DNA of 64,000 bases from Sipunculus nudus (lineage: Eukaryota; Annelida; Sipuncula; Golfingiida; Sipunculidae), in assembly GCA_026874595.1 (NCBI GenBank), contig CM049306.1, positions 108,395,142 to 108,459,141 of the forward strand, read 5' to 3'. Below the pieces are notes generated by a model. The model saw only the letters and a program-made list of their open reading frames with translations. It searched no databases and was not told the origin of the DNA. Below, in pieces: positions 13,512 to 27,621 of the stretch (position 1 is its first letter; each line of letters opens with the position of its first letter). The position numbers and the translations under genes are program-made.

Positions 13512-14206
13512 ACCACTGTAAACAGAGAAAACAAAGGTGACCATCGTGGACACCACTGTGAACAGAGGAAAACAAAGGTGACCATCGTTGACACCACTGT
13601 GAACAGAGGAAAACAAAGGTGACCATCGTGGACACCACTGTGAACAGAGGAAAACAAAGGTGACCATCGTGGACACACAGCAAACAGAGAAAACAAAGGT
13701 GACCATCGTGGACACCACTGTAAACAGAGAAAACAAAGGTGACCATCGTGGACACACAGCAAACAGAGAAAACAAAGGTGACCATCGTGGACACCACTGT
13801 AAACAGAGAAAACAAAGGTGACCATCGTGGACACACTGTAAACAGAGGAAAACAAAGGTGACCATCGTGGACACACTGTAAACAGAGAAAACAAAGGTGA
13901 CCATCGTGGACACCACTGTAAACAGAGAAAAACAAAGGTGACCATCGTGGACACCATTGTAAACAGAGAAAACAAAGGTGACCATCGTGGACACCACTGT
14001 AAACAGAGAAAACAAAGGTGACCATCGTGGACACCACTGTGAACAGAGAAAACAAAGGTGACCATCGTGGACACCACTGTGAACAGAGGAAAACAAAGGT
14101 GACCATCGTGGACACCACTGTGAACAGAGGAAAACAAAGGTGACCATCGTGGACACCACTGTAAACAGAGAAAACAAAGGTGACCATCGTGGACACCACT
14201 GTGAAC
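13512..14206. repeat. Long-unit stretch matching 4.7-5.2 kb (offset 8,983)
   Basis: 40- and 41-mers with two CACACAGCAAAC junction units at about 13,674 and 13,753, only 79 bp apart. That close spacing is unusual; elsewhere these junctions lie hundreds of bases apart. The CACCATTG unit at 13,953 pairs with 4,970. A CGTTGAC unit lies near 13,588. Confidence 0.78.
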
Positions 14207-15385
14207 AGAGGAAAACAAAGGTGACCATCGTGGACACCACTGTGAACAGAGGAAAACAAAGGTGACCATCGTGGACACCACTGTGAACAGAGGAAAACAA
14301 AGGTGACCATCGTGGACACACAGCAAACAGAGAAAACAAAGGTGACCATCGTGGACACCACTGTAAACAGAGAAAACAAAGGTGACCATCGTGGACACCA
14401 CTGTAAACAGAGAAAACAAAGGTGACCATCGTGGACACCACTGAAAACAGAGAAAACAAAGGTGACCATCGTGGACACACTGTAAACAGAGGAAAACAAA
14501 GGTGACCATCGTGGACACACTGTAAACAGAGAAAACAAAGGTGACCATCGTGGACACCACTGTAAACAGAGAAAACAAAGGTGACCATCGTGGACACACA
14601 GCAAACAGAGAAAACAAAGGTGACCATCGTGGACACACTGTAAACAGAGAAAACAAAGGTGACCATCGTGGACACACTGTAAACAGAGATATCAACACTG
14701 TTAACAGAGATAACAACACTGTAAACAGAGAAAACAAAGGTGACCATCGTGGACACACTGTAAACAGAGATAACAACACTGTTAACAGAGATAACAACAC
14801 TGTAAACAGAGAAAACAAAGGTGACCATCGTGGACACACTGTAAACAGAGAAAACAAAGGTGACCATCGTGGACACATTGTAAACAGAGATAACAAAGGT
14901 GACCATCGTGGACACCACTGTAAACAGAGAAAACAAAGGTGACCATCGTGGACACATTGTAAACAGAGATAACAACACTGTTAACAGAGATAACAACACT
15001 GTAAACAGAGATAACAAAGGTGACCATCGTGGACACACTGTAAACAGAGATAACAACACTGTTAACAGAGATAACAACACTGTAAACAGAGATAACAAAG
15101 GTGACCATCGTAGACACATTGTAAACAGAGATAACAAAGGTGACCATCGTGGACACCACTGTAAACAGAGAAAACAAAGGTGACCATCGTGGACACACTG
15201 TAAACAGAGATAACAACACTGTTAACAGAGATAACAACACTGTAAACAGAAATAACAAAGGTGACCATCGTGGACACATTGTAAACAGAGATAACAACAC
15301 TGTAAACAGAGATAACAACACTGTAAACAGAGATAAGAAAGGTGACCATCGTGGACACCACTGTAAACAGAGAAAACAAAGGTGA
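14207..15385. repeat. 1.34-kb module, copy 3 (shortened)
   Basis: Matches 1-1,179 at +14,206, with GATATC at 14,688 and the 21-mer-rich block at 14,899-15,385. It differs by CACATTG at about 14,953, where copies 1 and 2 have CACACTG. It also lacks the 39-mer that follows position 1,179 in copy 1, so a 40-mer leads directly to the 41-mer at 15,402. Confidence 0.85.
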
Positions 15386-16048
15386 CCATCGTGGACACCA
15401 CTGTGAACAGAGGAAAACAAAGGTGACCATCGTGGACACCACTGTAAACAGAGAAAACAAAGGTGACCATCGTGGACACCACTGTAAACAGAGAAAACAA
15501 AGGTGACCATCGTGGACACACTGTAAACAGAGATAACAAAGGTGACCATCGTGGATACCACTGTAAACAGAGAAAACAAAGGTGACCATCGTGGACACCA
15601 CTGTGAACAGAGGAAAACAAAGGTGACCATCGTGGACACCACTGTGAACAGAGAAAACAAAGGTGACCATCGTGGACACCACTGTAAACAGAGAAAACAA
15701 AGGTGACCATCGTGGACACATTGTAAACAGAGAAAACAAAGGTGACCATCGTGGACACACTGTAAACAGAGAAAACAAAGGTGACCATCGTAGACACCAC
15801 TGTAAACAGAGAAAACAAAGGTGACCATCGTGGACACCACTGAAAACAGAGAAAACAATGGTGACCATCGTGGACACACTGTAAACAGAGAAAACAACAC
15901 TGTTAACAGAGATAACAACACTGTAAACAGAGAAAACAAAGGTGACCATCGTGGACACACAGCAAACAGAGAAAACAAAGGTGACCATCGTGGACACACT
16001 GTAAACAGAGAAAACAAAGGTGACCATCGTGGACACACTGTAAACAGA
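15386..16048. repeat. Transition block before the regular higher-order repeats
   Basis: Carries the marker series GGATACC (near 15,554), 41-mer, CACATTG, GTAGACACC (near 15,790) and AACAATGG (near 15,856). It then jumps straight to the GAAAACAACACT 21-mer and the CACACAGCAAAC junction. The CCTTCG pair and CGAGG unit that normally follow AACAATGG are absent, which fits a deletion. The preceding GATATC (14,688) is 1,361 bp from the next. Confidence 0.78.
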
Positions 16049-17522
16049 GATATCAACACTGTTAACAGAGATAACAACACTGTAAACAGAGAAAACAAAG
16101 GTGACCATCGTGGACACACTGTAAACAGAGATAACAACACTGTTAACAGAGATAACAACACTGTAAACAGAGAAAACAAAGGTGACCATCGTGGACACAC
16201 TGTAAACAGAGAAAACAAAGGTGACCATCGTGGACACATTGTAAACAGAGATAACAAAGGTGACCATCGTGGACACCACTGTAAACAGAGAAAACAAAGG
16301 TGACCATCGTGGACACACTGTAAACAGAGAAAACAAAGGCGACCATCGTGGACACAACTGTAAACAGAGAAAACAAAGGTGACCATCGTGGACACCACTG
16401 TGAACAGAGGAAAACAAAGGTGACCATCGTGGACACACAGCAAACAGAGAAAACAAAGGTGACCATCGTGGACACCACTGTAAACAGAGAAAACAAAGGT
16501 GACCATCGTGGACACCACTGTAAACAGAGAAAACAAAGGTGACCATCGTGGACACCACTGAAAACAGAGAAAACAAAGGTGACCATCGTGGACACACTGT
16601 AAACAGAGGAAAACAAAGGTGACCATCGTGGATACCACTGTAAACAGAGAAAACAAAGGTGACCATCGTGGACACCACTGTGAACAGAGGAAAACAAAGG
16701 TGACCATCGTGGACACCACTGTGAACAGAGAAAACAAAGGTGACCATCGTGGACACCACTGTAAACAGAGAAAACAAAGGTGACCATCGTGGACACATTG
16801 TAAACAGAGAAAACAAAGGTGACCATCGTGGACACACTGTAAACAGAGAAAACAAAGGTGACCATCGTAGACACCACTGTAAACAGAGAAAACAAAGGTG
16901 ACCATCGTGGACACCACTGAAAACAGAGAAAACAATGGTGACCATCGTGGACACACTGTAAACAGAGGAAAACAAAGGTGACCATCGTGGACACATTGTA
17001 AACAGAGAAAACAAAGGTGACCATCGTGGACACACTGTAAACAGAGAAAACAAAGGTGACCATCGTGGACACCACTGTAAACAGAGAAAACAAAGGTGAC
17101 CTTCGTGGACACCACTGTAAACAGAGAAAACAAAGGTGACCTTCGTGGACACCACTGAAAACAGAGAAAACAAAGGTGACCATCGTGGACACCACTGAAA
17201 ACAGAGAAAACAAAGGTGACCATCGAGGACACACTGTAAACAGAGGAAAACAAAGGTGACCATCGTGGACACCACTGAAAACAGAGAAAACAAAGGTGAC
17301 CATCGTGGACACACTGTAAACAGAGAAAACAAAGGTGACCATCGTGGACACACTGTAAACAGAGAAAACAACACTGTTAACAGAGATAACAACACTGTAA
17401 ACAAAGAAAACAAAGGTGACCATCGTGGACACACAGCAAACAGAGAAAACAAAGGTGACCATCGTGGACACACTGTAAACAGAGAAAACAAAGGTGACCA
17501 TCGTGGACACACTGTAAACAGA
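16049..17522. repeat. 1,474-bp higher-order repeat, copy 1 of 7
   Basis: Runs from GATATC to the base before the next GATATC. Internal order: 21-mer pairs and 39-mers; GGCGACC at +291 (16,340); the 41-mer and CACACAGCAAAC junction; GGATACC (16,632); a second 41-mer; GTAGACACC (16,868); AACAATGG; two consecutive CCTTCGTGG units (17,100 and 17,140); CGAGGACAC (17,224); and the next GAAAACAACACT 21-mer. It shares GGACACAACTG (near 16,351) only with the copy at 21,595, and has a private GTAAACAAAG at about 17,398. Confidence 0.9.
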
Positions 17523-18000
17523 GATATCAACACTGTTAACAGAGATAACAACACTGTAAACAGAGAAAACAAAGGTGACCATCGTGGACACACTGTAAAC
17601 AGAGATAACAACACTGTTAACAGAGATAACAACACTGTAAACAGAGAAAACAAAGGTGACCATCGTGGACACACTGTAAACAGAGAAAACAAAGGTGACC
17701 ATCGTGGACACATTGTAAACAGAGATAACAAAGGTGACCATCGTGGACACCACTGTAAACAGAGAAAACAAAGGTGACCATCGTGGACACACTGTAAACA
17801 GAGAAAACAAAGGTGACCATCGTGGACACACTGTAAACAGAGAAAACAACACTGTTAACAGAGATAACAACACTGTAAACAGAGAAAACAAAGGTGACCA
17901 TCGTGGACACACAGCAAACAGAGAAAACAAAGGTGACCATCGTGGACACACTGTAAACAGAGAAAACAAAGGTGACCATCGTGGACACACTGTAAACAGA
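17523..18000. repeat. 478-bp, 15-unit higher-order repeat, copy 1 of 6
   Basis: Fully parsed unit lengths, starting with the GATATC 21-mer: 21, 21, 39, 21, 21, 39, 39, 40, 39, 39, 21, 21, 39, 39, 39, which sum to 478. That is eight 39-mers, six 21-mers and a single 40-mer. One 39-mer ends ACACACA and leads to GCAAAC. There is no 41-mer and no GGCGACC. It directly continues the 1,474-bp repeat before it. Confidence 0.92.
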
Positions 18001-18873
18001 GATATCAACACTGTTAACAGAGATAACAACACTGTAAACAGAGAAAACAAAGGTGACCATCGTGGACACACTGTAAACAGAGATAACAACACTGTTAACA
18101 GAGATAACAACACTGTAAACAGAGAAAACAAAGGTGACCATCGTGGACACACTGTAAACAGAGAAAACAAAGGTGACCATCGTGGACACATTGTAAACAG
18201 AGATAACAAAGGTGACCATCGTGGACACCACTGTAAACAGAGAAAACAAAGGTGACCATCGTGGACACACTGTAAACAGAGAAAACAAAGGCGACCATCG
18301 TGGACACCACTGTAAACAGAGAAAACAAAGGTGACCATCGTGGACACCACTGTGAACAGAGGAAAACAAAGGTGACCATCGTGGACACACAGCAAACAGA
18401 GAAAACAAAGGTGACCATCGTGGACACCACTGTAAACAGAGAAAACAAAGGTGACCATCGTGGACACATTGTAAACAGAGATAACAAAGGTGACCATCGT
18501 GGACACCACTGTAAACAGAGAAAACAAAGGTGACCATCGTGGACACACTGTAAACAGAGATAACAAAGGTGACCATCGTGGACACACTGTAAACAGAGAA
18601 AACAAAGGTGACCATCGTGGACACACTGTAAACAGAGAAAACAAAGGTGACCATCGTGGACACACTGTAAACAGAGAAAACAAAGGTGACCATCGTGGAC
18701 ACACTGTAAACAGAGAAAACAACACTGTTAACAGAGATAACAACACTGTAAACAGAGAAAACAAAGGTGACCATCGTGGACACACAGCAAACAGAGAAAA
18801 CAAAGGTGACCATCGTGGACACACTGTAAACAGAGAAAACAAAGGTGACCATCGTGGACACACTGTAAACAGA
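18001..18873. repeat. 873-bp higher-order repeat, copy 1 of 3
   Basis: GATATC, GGCGACC at +291 (18,292), the 41-mer with the CACACAGCAAAC junction, CACATTG with normal CGTGGACAC (18,461-18,472), then a run of GAAAAC 39-mers at about 18,590-18,710 and the next 21-mer pair. The copies at 23,547 and 27,622 have GTAGACACATTG instead of GTGGACACATTG, so this copy is the outlier. Confidence 0.88.
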
Positions 18874-20679
18874 GATATCAACACTGTTAACAGAGATAAC
18901 AACACTGTAAACAGAGAAAACAAAGGTGACCATCGTGGACACACTGTAAACAGAGATAACAACACTGTTAACAGAGATAACAACACTGTAAACAGAGAAA
19001 ACAAAGGTGACCATCGTGGACACACTGTAAACAGAGAAAACAAAGGTGACCATCGTGGACACATTGTAAACAGAGATAACAAAGGTGACCATCGTGGACA
19101 CCACTGTAAACAGAGAAAACAAAGGTGACCATCGTGGACACACTGTAAACAGAGAAAACAAAGGCGACCATCGTGGACACCACTGTAAACAGAGAAAACA
19201 AAGGTGACCATCGTGGACACCACTGTAAACAGAGAAAACAAAGGTGACCATCGTGGACACCACTGTAAACAGAGGAAAACAAAGGTGACCATCGTGGACA
19301 CCACTGTAAACAGAGAAAACAAAGGTGACCATCGTGGACACCACTGTGAACAGAGGAAAACAAAGGTGACCATCGTGGACACCACTGTGAACAGAGAAAA
19401 CAAAGGTGACCATCGTGGACACCACTGTGAACAGAGGAAAACAAAGGTGACCATCGTGGACACCACTGTGAACAGAGGAAAACAAAGGTGACCATCGTGG
19501 ACACCACTGTAAACAGAGAAAACAAAGGTGACCATCGTGGACACCACTGTGAACAGAGGAAAACAAAGGTGACCATCGTTGACACCACTGTGAACAGAGG
19601 AAAACAAAGGTGACCATCGTGGACACCACTGTGAACAGAGGAAAACAAAGGTGACCATCGTGGACACACAGCAAACAGAGAAAACAAAGGTGACCATCGT
19701 GGACACCACTGTAAACAGAGAAAACAAAGGTGACCATCGTGGACACCACTGTAAACAGAGAAAACAAAGGTGACCATCGTGGACACCACTGAAAACAGAG
19801 AAAACAAAGGTGACCATCGTGGACACACTGTAAACAGAGGAAAACAAAGGTGACCATCGTGGACACACTGTAAACAGAGAAAACAAAGGTGACCATCGTG
19901 GACACCACTGTAAACAGAGAAAAACAAAGGTGACCATCGTGGACACCATTGTAAACAGAGAAAACAAAGGTGACCATCGTGGACACCACTGTAAACAGAG
20001 AAAACAAAGGTGACCATCGTGGACACCACTGTGAACAGAGAAAACAAAGGTGACCATCGTGGACACCACTGTGAACAGAGGAAAACAAAGGTGACCATCG
20101 TGGACACCACTGTGAACAGAGGAAAACAAAGGTGACCATCGTGGACACCACTGTAAACAGAGAAAACAAAGGTGACCATCGTGGACACCACTGTGAACAG
20201 AGGAAAACAAAGGTGACCATCGTGGACACCACTGTGAACAGAGGAAAACAAAGGTGACCATCGTGGACACCACTGTGAACAGAGGAAAACAAAGGTGACC
20301 ATCGTGGACACACAGCAAACAGAGAAAACAAAGGTGACCATCGTGGACACCACTGTAAACAGAGAAAACAAAGGTGACCATCGTGGACACCACTGTAAAC
20401 AGAGAAAACAAAGGTGACCATCGTGGACACCACTGAAAACAGAGAAAACAAAGGTGACCATCGTGGACACACTGTAAACAGAGGAAAACAAAGGTGACCA
20501 TCGTGGACACACTGTAAACAGAGAAAACAAAGGTGACCATCGTGGACACCACTGTAAACAGAGAAAACAAAGGTGACCATCGTGGACACACAGCAAACAG
20601 AGAAAACAAAGGTGACCATCGTGGACACACTGTAAACAGAGAAAACAAAGGTGACCATCGTGGACACACTGTAAACAGA
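18874..20679. repeat. 1,806-bp higher-order repeat, copy 1 of 3
   Basis: After the 21-mer core and GGCGACC (19,165) come 40/41-mers (19,260-19,680) with a CGTTGAC unit near 19,579. A GAAAAACAAAGG unit follows near 19,920, then CACCATTG near 19,945, more 41-mers to 20,320, and the 133-codon-type core ending at the next GATATC. At about 19,238 the unit is GAAAAC, where copies 2 and 3 have GATAAC. Confidence 0.88.
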
Positions 20680-21594
20680 GATATCAACACTGTTAACAGA
20701 GATAACAACACTGTAAACAGAGAAAACAAAGGTGACCATCGTGGACACACTGTAAACAGAGATAACAACACTGTTAACAGAGATAACAACACTGTAAACA
20801 GAGAAAACAAAGGTGACCATCGTGGACACACTGTAAACAGAGAAAACAAAGGTGACCATCGTAGACACCACTGTAAACAGAGAAAACAAAGGTGACCATC
20901 GTGGACACCACTGAAAACAGAGAAAACAATGGTGACCATCGTGGACACACTGTAAACAGAGGAAAACAAAGGTGACCATCGTGGACACATTGTAAACAGA
21001 GAAAACAAAGGTGACCATCGTGGACACACTGTAAACAGAGAAAACAAAGGTGACCATCGTGGACACCACTGTAAACAGAGAAAACAAAGGTGACCTTCGT
21101 GGACACCACTGTAAACAGAGAAAACAAAGGTGACCTTCGTGGACACCACTGAAAACAGAGAAAACAAAGGTGACCATCGTGGACACCACTGAAAACAGAG
21201 AAAACAAAGGTGACCATTGTGGACACACTGTAAACAGAGGAAAACAAAGGTGACCATCGTGGACACATTGTAAACAGAGAAAACAAAGGTGACCATCGTG
21301 GACACACTGTAAACAGAGAAAACAAAGGTGACCATCGTGGACACCACTGAAAATAGAGAAAACAAAGGTGACCATCGTGGACACACTGTAAACAGAGAAA
21401 ACAAAGGTGACCATCGTGGACACACTGTAAACAGAGAAAACAACACTGTTAACAGAGATAACAACACTGTAAACAGAGAAAACAAAGGTGACCATCGTGG
21501 ACACACAGCAAACAGAGAAAACAAAGGTGACCATCGTGGACACACTGTAAACAGAGAAAACAAAGGTGACCATCGTGGACACACTGTAAACAGA
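20680..21594. repeat. 915-bp interval joining two higher-order blocks
   Basis: The core shared with 18,874-20,679 stops near 20,840, where the unit after the 39-mer becomes GTAGACACC (20,860) rather than CACATTG. What follows (AACAATGG, the CCTTCG pair, CCATTGTGG near 21,209, GAAAATAGAG at about 21,352) matches 31,441-32,175 at an offset of 10,581 bp. The joint at about 20,840 is therefore a likely recombination breakpoint between two repeat families. Confidence 0.8.
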
Positions 21595-23068
21595 GATATC
21601 AACACTGTTAACAGAGATAACAACACTGTAAACAGAGAAAACAAAGGTGACCATCGTGGACACACTGTAAACAGAGATAACAACACTGTTAACAGAGATA
21701 ACAACACTGTAAACAGAGAAAACAAAGGTGACCATCGTGGACACACTGTAAACAGAGAAAACAAAGGTGACCATCGTGGACACATTGTAAACAGAGATAA
21801 CAAAGGTGACCATCGTGGACACCACTGTAAACAGAGAAAACAAAGGTGACCATCGTGGACACACTGTAAACAGAGAAAACAAAGGCGACCATCGTGGACA
21901 CAACTGTAAACAGAGAAAACAAAGGTGACCATCGTGGACACCACTGTGAACAGAGGAAAACAAAGGTGACCATCGTGGACACACAGCAAACAGAGAAAAC
22001 AAAGGTGACCATCGTGGACACCACTGTAAACAGAGAAAACAAAGGTGACCATCGTGGACACCACTGTAAACAGAGAAAACAAAGGTGACCATCGTGGACA
22101 CCACTGAAAACAGAGAAAACAAAGGTGACCATCGTGGACACACTGTAAACAGAGGAAAACAAAGGTGACCATCGTGGATACCACTGTAAACAGAGAAAAC
22201 AAAGGTGACCATCGTGGACACCACTGTGAACAGAGGAAAACAAAGGTGACCATCGTGGACACCACTGTGAACAGAGAAAACAAAGGTGACCATCGTGGAC
22301 ACCACTGTAAACAGAGAAAACAAAGGTGACCATCGTGGACACATTGTAAACAGAGAAAACAAAGGTGACCATCGTGGACACACTGTAAACAGAGAAAACA
22401 AAGGTGACCATCGTAGACACCACTGTAAACAGAGAAAACAAAGGTGACCATCGTGGACACCACTGAAAACAGAGAAAACAATGGTGACCATCGTGGACAC
22501 ACTGTAAACAGAGGAAAACAAAGGTGACCATCGTGGACACATTGTAAACAGAGAAAACAAAGGTGACCATCGTGGACACACTGTAAACAGAGAAAACAAA
22601 GGTGACCATCGTGGACACCACTGTAAACAGAGAAAACAAAGGTGACCTTCGTGGACACCACTGTAAACAGAGAAAACAAAGGTGACCTTCGTGGACACCA
22701 CTGAAAACAGAGAAAACAAAGGTGACCATCGTGGACACCACTGAAAACAGAGAAAACAAAGGTGACCATCGAGGACACACTGTAAACAGAGGAAAACAAA
22801 GGTGACCATCGTGGACACCACTGAAAACAGAGAAAACAAAGGTGACCATCGTGGACACACTGTAAACAGAGAAAACAAAGGTGACCATCGTGGACACACT
22901 GTAAACAGAGAAAACAACACTGTTAACAGAGATAACAACACTGTAAACAGAGAAAACAAAGGTGACCATCGTGGACACACAGCAAACAGAGAAAACAAAG
23001 GTGACCATCGTGGACACACTGTAAACAGAGAAAACAAAGGTGACCATCGTGGACACACTGTAAACAGA
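21595..23068. repeat. 1,474-bp higher-order repeat, copy 2 of 7
   Basis: Same marker order as 16,049-17,522 at +5,546: GGCGACC at 21,886, GGACACAACTG near 21,897 (only these two copies have it), GGATACC near 22,178, GTAGACACC near 22,414, AACAATGG, the CCTTCG pair and CGAGG near 22,770. The GTAAACAAAG of copy 1 is normal GTAAACAGAG here. Confidence 0.9.
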
Positions 23069-23546
23069 GATATCAACACTGTTAACAGAGATAACAACAC
23101 TGTAAACAGAGAAAACAAAGGTGACCATCGTGGACACACTGTAAACAGAGATAACAACACTGTTAACAGAGATAACAACACTGTAAACAGAGAAAACAAA
23201 GGTGACCATCGTGGACACACTGTAAACAGAGAAAACAAAGGTGACCATCGTGGACACATTGTAAACAGAGATAACAAAGGTGACCATCGTGGACACCACT
23301 GTAAACAGAGAAAACAAAGGTGACCATCGTGGACACACTGTAAACAGAGAAAACAAAGGTGACCATCGTGGACACACTGTAAACAGAGAAAACAACACTG
23401 TTAACAGAGATAACAACACTGTAAACAGAGAAAACAAAGGTGACCATCGTGGACACACAGCAAACAGAGAAAACAAAGGTGACCATCGTGGACACACTGT
23501 AAACAGAGAAAACAAAGGTGACCATCGTGGACACACTGTAAACAGA
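23069..23546. repeat. 478-bp higher-order repeat, copy 2 of 6
   Basis: Same 15-unit order as 17,523-18,000, at +5,546. It is followed at once by the 873-bp repeat, as in the first copy. Confidence 0.9.
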
Positions 23547-24419
23547 GATATCAACACTGTTAACAGAGATAACAACACTGTAAACAGAGAAAACAAAGGT
23601 GACCATCGTGGACACACTGTAAACAGAGATAACAACACTGTTAACAGAGATAACAACACTGTAAACAGAGAAAACAAAGGTGACCATCGTGGACACACTG
23701 TAAACAGAGAAAACAAAGGTGACCATCGTGGACACATTGTAAACAGAGATAACAAAGGTGACCATCGTGGACACCACTGTAAACAGAGAAAACAAAGGTG
23801 ACCATCGTGGACACACTGTAAACAGAGAAAACAAAGGCGACCATCGTGGACACCACTGTAAACAGAGAAAACAAAGGTGACCATCGTGGACACCACTGTG
23901 AACAGAGGAAAACAAAGGTGACCATCGTGGACACACAGCAAACAGAGAAAACAAAGGTGACCATCGTGGACACCACTGTAAACAGAGAAAACAAAGGTGA
24001 CCATCGTAGACACATTGTAAACAGAGATAACAAAGGTGACCATCGTGGACACCACTGTAAACAGAGAAAACAAAGGTGACCATCGTGGACACACTGTAAA
24101 CAGAGATAACAAAGGTGACCATCGTGGACACACTGTAAACAGAGAAAACAAAGGTGACCATCGTGGACACACTGTAAACAGAGAAAACAAAGGTGACCAT
24201 CGTGGACACACTGTAAACAGAGAAAACAAAGGTGACCATCGTGGACACACTGTAAACAGAGAAAACAACACTGTTAACAGAGATAACAACACTGTAAACA
24301 GAGAAAACAAAGGTGACCATCGTGGACACACAGCAAACAGAGAAAACAAAGGTGACCATCGTGGACACACTGTAAACAGAGAAAACAAAGGTGACCATCG
24401 TGGACACACTGTAAACAGA
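23547..24419. repeat. 873-bp higher-order repeat, copy 2 of 3
   Basis: GGCGACC at 23,838. GTAGACACATTG at about 24,006 is shared with 28,081 in copy 3 and absent from copy 1, grouping copies 2 and 3. The GAAAAC 39-mer run is at about 24,136-24,250. Confidence 0.88.
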
Positions 24420-26185
24420 GATATCAACACTGTTAACAGAGATAACAACACTGTAAACAGAGAAAACAAAGGTGACCATCGTGGACACACTGTAAACAGA
24501 GATAACAACACTGTTAACAGAGATAACAACACTGTAAACAGAGAAAACAAAGGTGACCATCGTGGACACACTGTAAACAGAGAAAACAAAGGTGACCATC
24601 GTGGACACATTGTAAACAGAGATAACAAAGGTGACCATCGTGGACACCACTGTAAACAGAGAAAACAAAGGTGACCATCGTGGACACACTGTAAACAGAG
24701 AAAACAAAGGCGACCATCGTGGACACCACTGTAAACAGAGAAAACAAAGGTGACCATCGTGGACACCACTGTAAACAGAGATAACAAAGGTGACCATCGT
24801 GGACACCACTGTAAACAGAGGAAAACAAAGGTGACCATCGTGGACACCACTGTAAACAGAGAAAACAAAGGTGACCATCGTGGACACCACTGTGAACAGA
24901 GGAAAACAAAGGTGACCATCGTGGACACCACTGTGAACAGAGAAAACAAAGGTGACCATCGTGGACACCACTGTGAACAGAGGAAAACAAAGGTGACCAT
25001 CGTGGACACCACTGTGAACAGAGGAAAACAAAGGTGACCATCGTGGACACCACTGTAAACAGAGAAAACAAAGGTGACCATCGTGGACACCACTGTGAAC
25101 AGAGGAAAACAAAGGTGACCATCGTTGACACCACTGTGAACAGAGGAAAACAAAGGTGACCATCGTGGACACCACTGTGAACAGAGGAAAACAAAGGTGA
25201 CCATCGTGGACACACAGCAAACAGAGAAAACAAAGGTGACCATCGTGGACACCACTGTAAACAGAGAAAACAAAGGTGACCATCGTGGACACCACTGTAA
25301 ACAGAGAAAACAAAGGTGACCATCGTGGACACCACTGAAAACAGAGAAAACAAAGGTGACCATCGTGGACACACTGTAAACAGAGGAAAACAAAGGTGAC
25401 CATCGTGGACACACTGTAAACAGAGAAAAACAAAGGTGACCATCGTGGACACCATTGTAAACAGAGAAAACAAAGGTGACCATCGTGGACACCACTGTAA
25501 ACAGAGAAAACAAAGGTGACCATCGTGGACACCACTGTGAACAGAGAAAACAAAGGTGACCATCGTGGACACCACTGTGAACAGAGGAAAACAAAGGTGA
25601 CCATCGTGGACACCACTGTGAACAGAGGAAAACAAAGGTGACCATCGTGGACACCACTGTAAACAGAGAAAACAAAGGTGACCATCGTGGACACCACTGT
25701 GAACAGAGGAAAACAAAGGTGACCATCGTGGACACCACTGTGAACAGAGGAAAACAAAGGTGACCATCGTGGACACCACTGTGAACAGAGGAAAACAAAG
25801 GTGACCATCGTGGACACACAGCAAACAGAGAAAACAAAGGTGACCATCGTGGACACCACTGTAAACAGAGAAAACAAAGGTGACCATCGTGGACACCACT
25901 GTAAACAGAGAAAACAAAGGTGACCATCGTGGACACCACTGAAAACAGAGAAAACAAAGGTGACCATCGTGGACACACTGTAAACAGAGGAAAACAAAGG
26001 TGACCATCGTGGACACACTGTAAACAGAGAAAACAAAGGTGACCATCGTGGACACCACTGTAAACAGAGAAAACAAAGGTGACCATCGTGGACACACAGC
26101 AAACAGAGAAAACAAAGGTGACCATCGTGGACACACTGTAAACAGAGAAAACAAAGGTGACCATCGTGGACACACTGTAAACAGA
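24420..26185. repeat. 1,766-bp repeat, copy 2 of the 1,806-bp family with one 40-mer lost
   Basis: Matches 18,874-20,679 at +5,546 until about 25,417, then at +5,506. A 40-mer present between the GTAAACAGAGG unit and the GAAAAACAAAGG unit in copies 1 and 3 is missing here. It shares GATAAC at about 24,778 with copy 3. The CGTTGAC unit lies near 25,125. Confidence 0.88.
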
Positions 26186-27143
26186 GATATCAACACTGTT
26201 AACAGAGATAACAACACTGTAAACAGAGAAAACAAAGGTGACCATCGTGGACACACTGTAAACAGAGATAACAACACTGTTAACAGAGATAACAACACTG
26301 TAAACAGAGAAAACAAAGGTGACCATCGTGGACACACTGTAAACAGAGAAAACAAAGGTGACCATCGTGGACACATTGTAAACAGAGATAACAAAGGTGA
26401 CCATCGTGGACACCACTGTAAACAGAGAAAACAAAGGTGACCATCGTGGACACACTGTAAACAGAGATAACAACACTGTTAACAGAGATAACAACACTGT
26501 AAACAGAGATAACAAAGGTGACCATCGTGGACACCACTGTGAACAGAGGAAAACAAAGGTGACCATCGTGGACACCACTGTGAACAGAGAAAACAAAGGT
26601 GACCATCGTGGACACCACTGTAAACAGAGAAAACAAAGGTGACCATCGTGGACACATTGTAAACAGAGAAAACAAAGGTGACCATCGTGGACACACTGTA
26701 AACAGAGAAAACAAAGGTGACCATCGTAGACACCACTGTAAACAGAGAAAACAAAGGTGACCATCGTGGACACCACTGAAAACAGAGAAAACAATGGTGA
26801 CCATCGTGGACACACTGTAAACAGAGGAAAACAAAGGTGACCATCGAGGACACACTGTAAACAGAGGAAAACAAAGGTGACCATCGTGGACACCACTGAA
26901 AACAGAGAAAACAAAGGTGACCATCGTGGACACACTGTAAACAGAGAAAACAAAGGTGACCATCGTGGACACACTGTAAACAGAGAAAACAACACTGTTA
27001 ACAGAGATAACAACACTGTAAACAGAGAAAACAAAGGTGACCATCGTGGACACACAGCAAACAGAGAAAACAAAGGTGACCATCGTGGACACACTGTAAA
27101 CAGAGAAAACAAAGGTGACCATCGTGGACACACTGTAAACAGA
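26186..27143. repeat. 958-bp interval, composite joint
   Basis: Begins as a 133-codon-type core with a third 21-mer pair (to about 26,505), then passes to a 41-mer, CACATTG, GTAGACACC (26,726) and AACAATGG. It goes straight on to CGAGGACAC (near 26,845), omitting the CCTTCG pair and the units around it. It looks like a deletion derivative of the 1,474-bp repeat fused to a 21-mer-rich block. Confidence 0.8.
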
Positions 27144-27621
27144 GATATCAACACTGTTAACAGAGATAACAACACTGTAAACAGAGAAAACAAAGGTGAC
27201 CATCGTGGACACACTGTAAACAGAGATAACAACACTGTTAACAGAGATAACAACACTGTAAACAGAGAAAACAAAGGTGACCATCGTGGACACACTGTAA
27301 ACAGAGAAAACAAAGGTGACCATCGTGGACACATTGTAAACAGAGATAACAAAGGTGACCATCGTGGACACCACTGTAAACAGAGAAAACAAAGGTGACC
27401 ATCGTGGACACACTGTAAACAGAGAAAACAAAGGTGACCATCGTGGACACACTGTAAACAGAGAAAACAACACTGTTAACAGAGATAACAACACTGTAAA
27501 CAGAGAAAACAAAGGTGACCATCGTGGACACACAGCAAACAGAGAAAACAAAGGTGACCATCGTGGACACACTGTAAACAGAGAAAACAAAGGTGACCAT
27601 CGTGGACACACTGTAAACAGA
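27144..27621. repeat. 478-bp higher-order repeat, copy 3 of 6
   Basis: Unit order as in the other copies, at +4,075 from copy 2. It opens the third round of the 478/873/1,806 series. Confidence 0.9.

Noticed and set aside
17256-17777. Real repeat protein encoded by the 173-codon plus-strand frame
   Set aside because: It occurs about 20 times as a by-product of one duplicated block, begins at an ATG-equivalent present in many monomers, stops at the first 40-mer, and has no distinct N- or C-terminal region.
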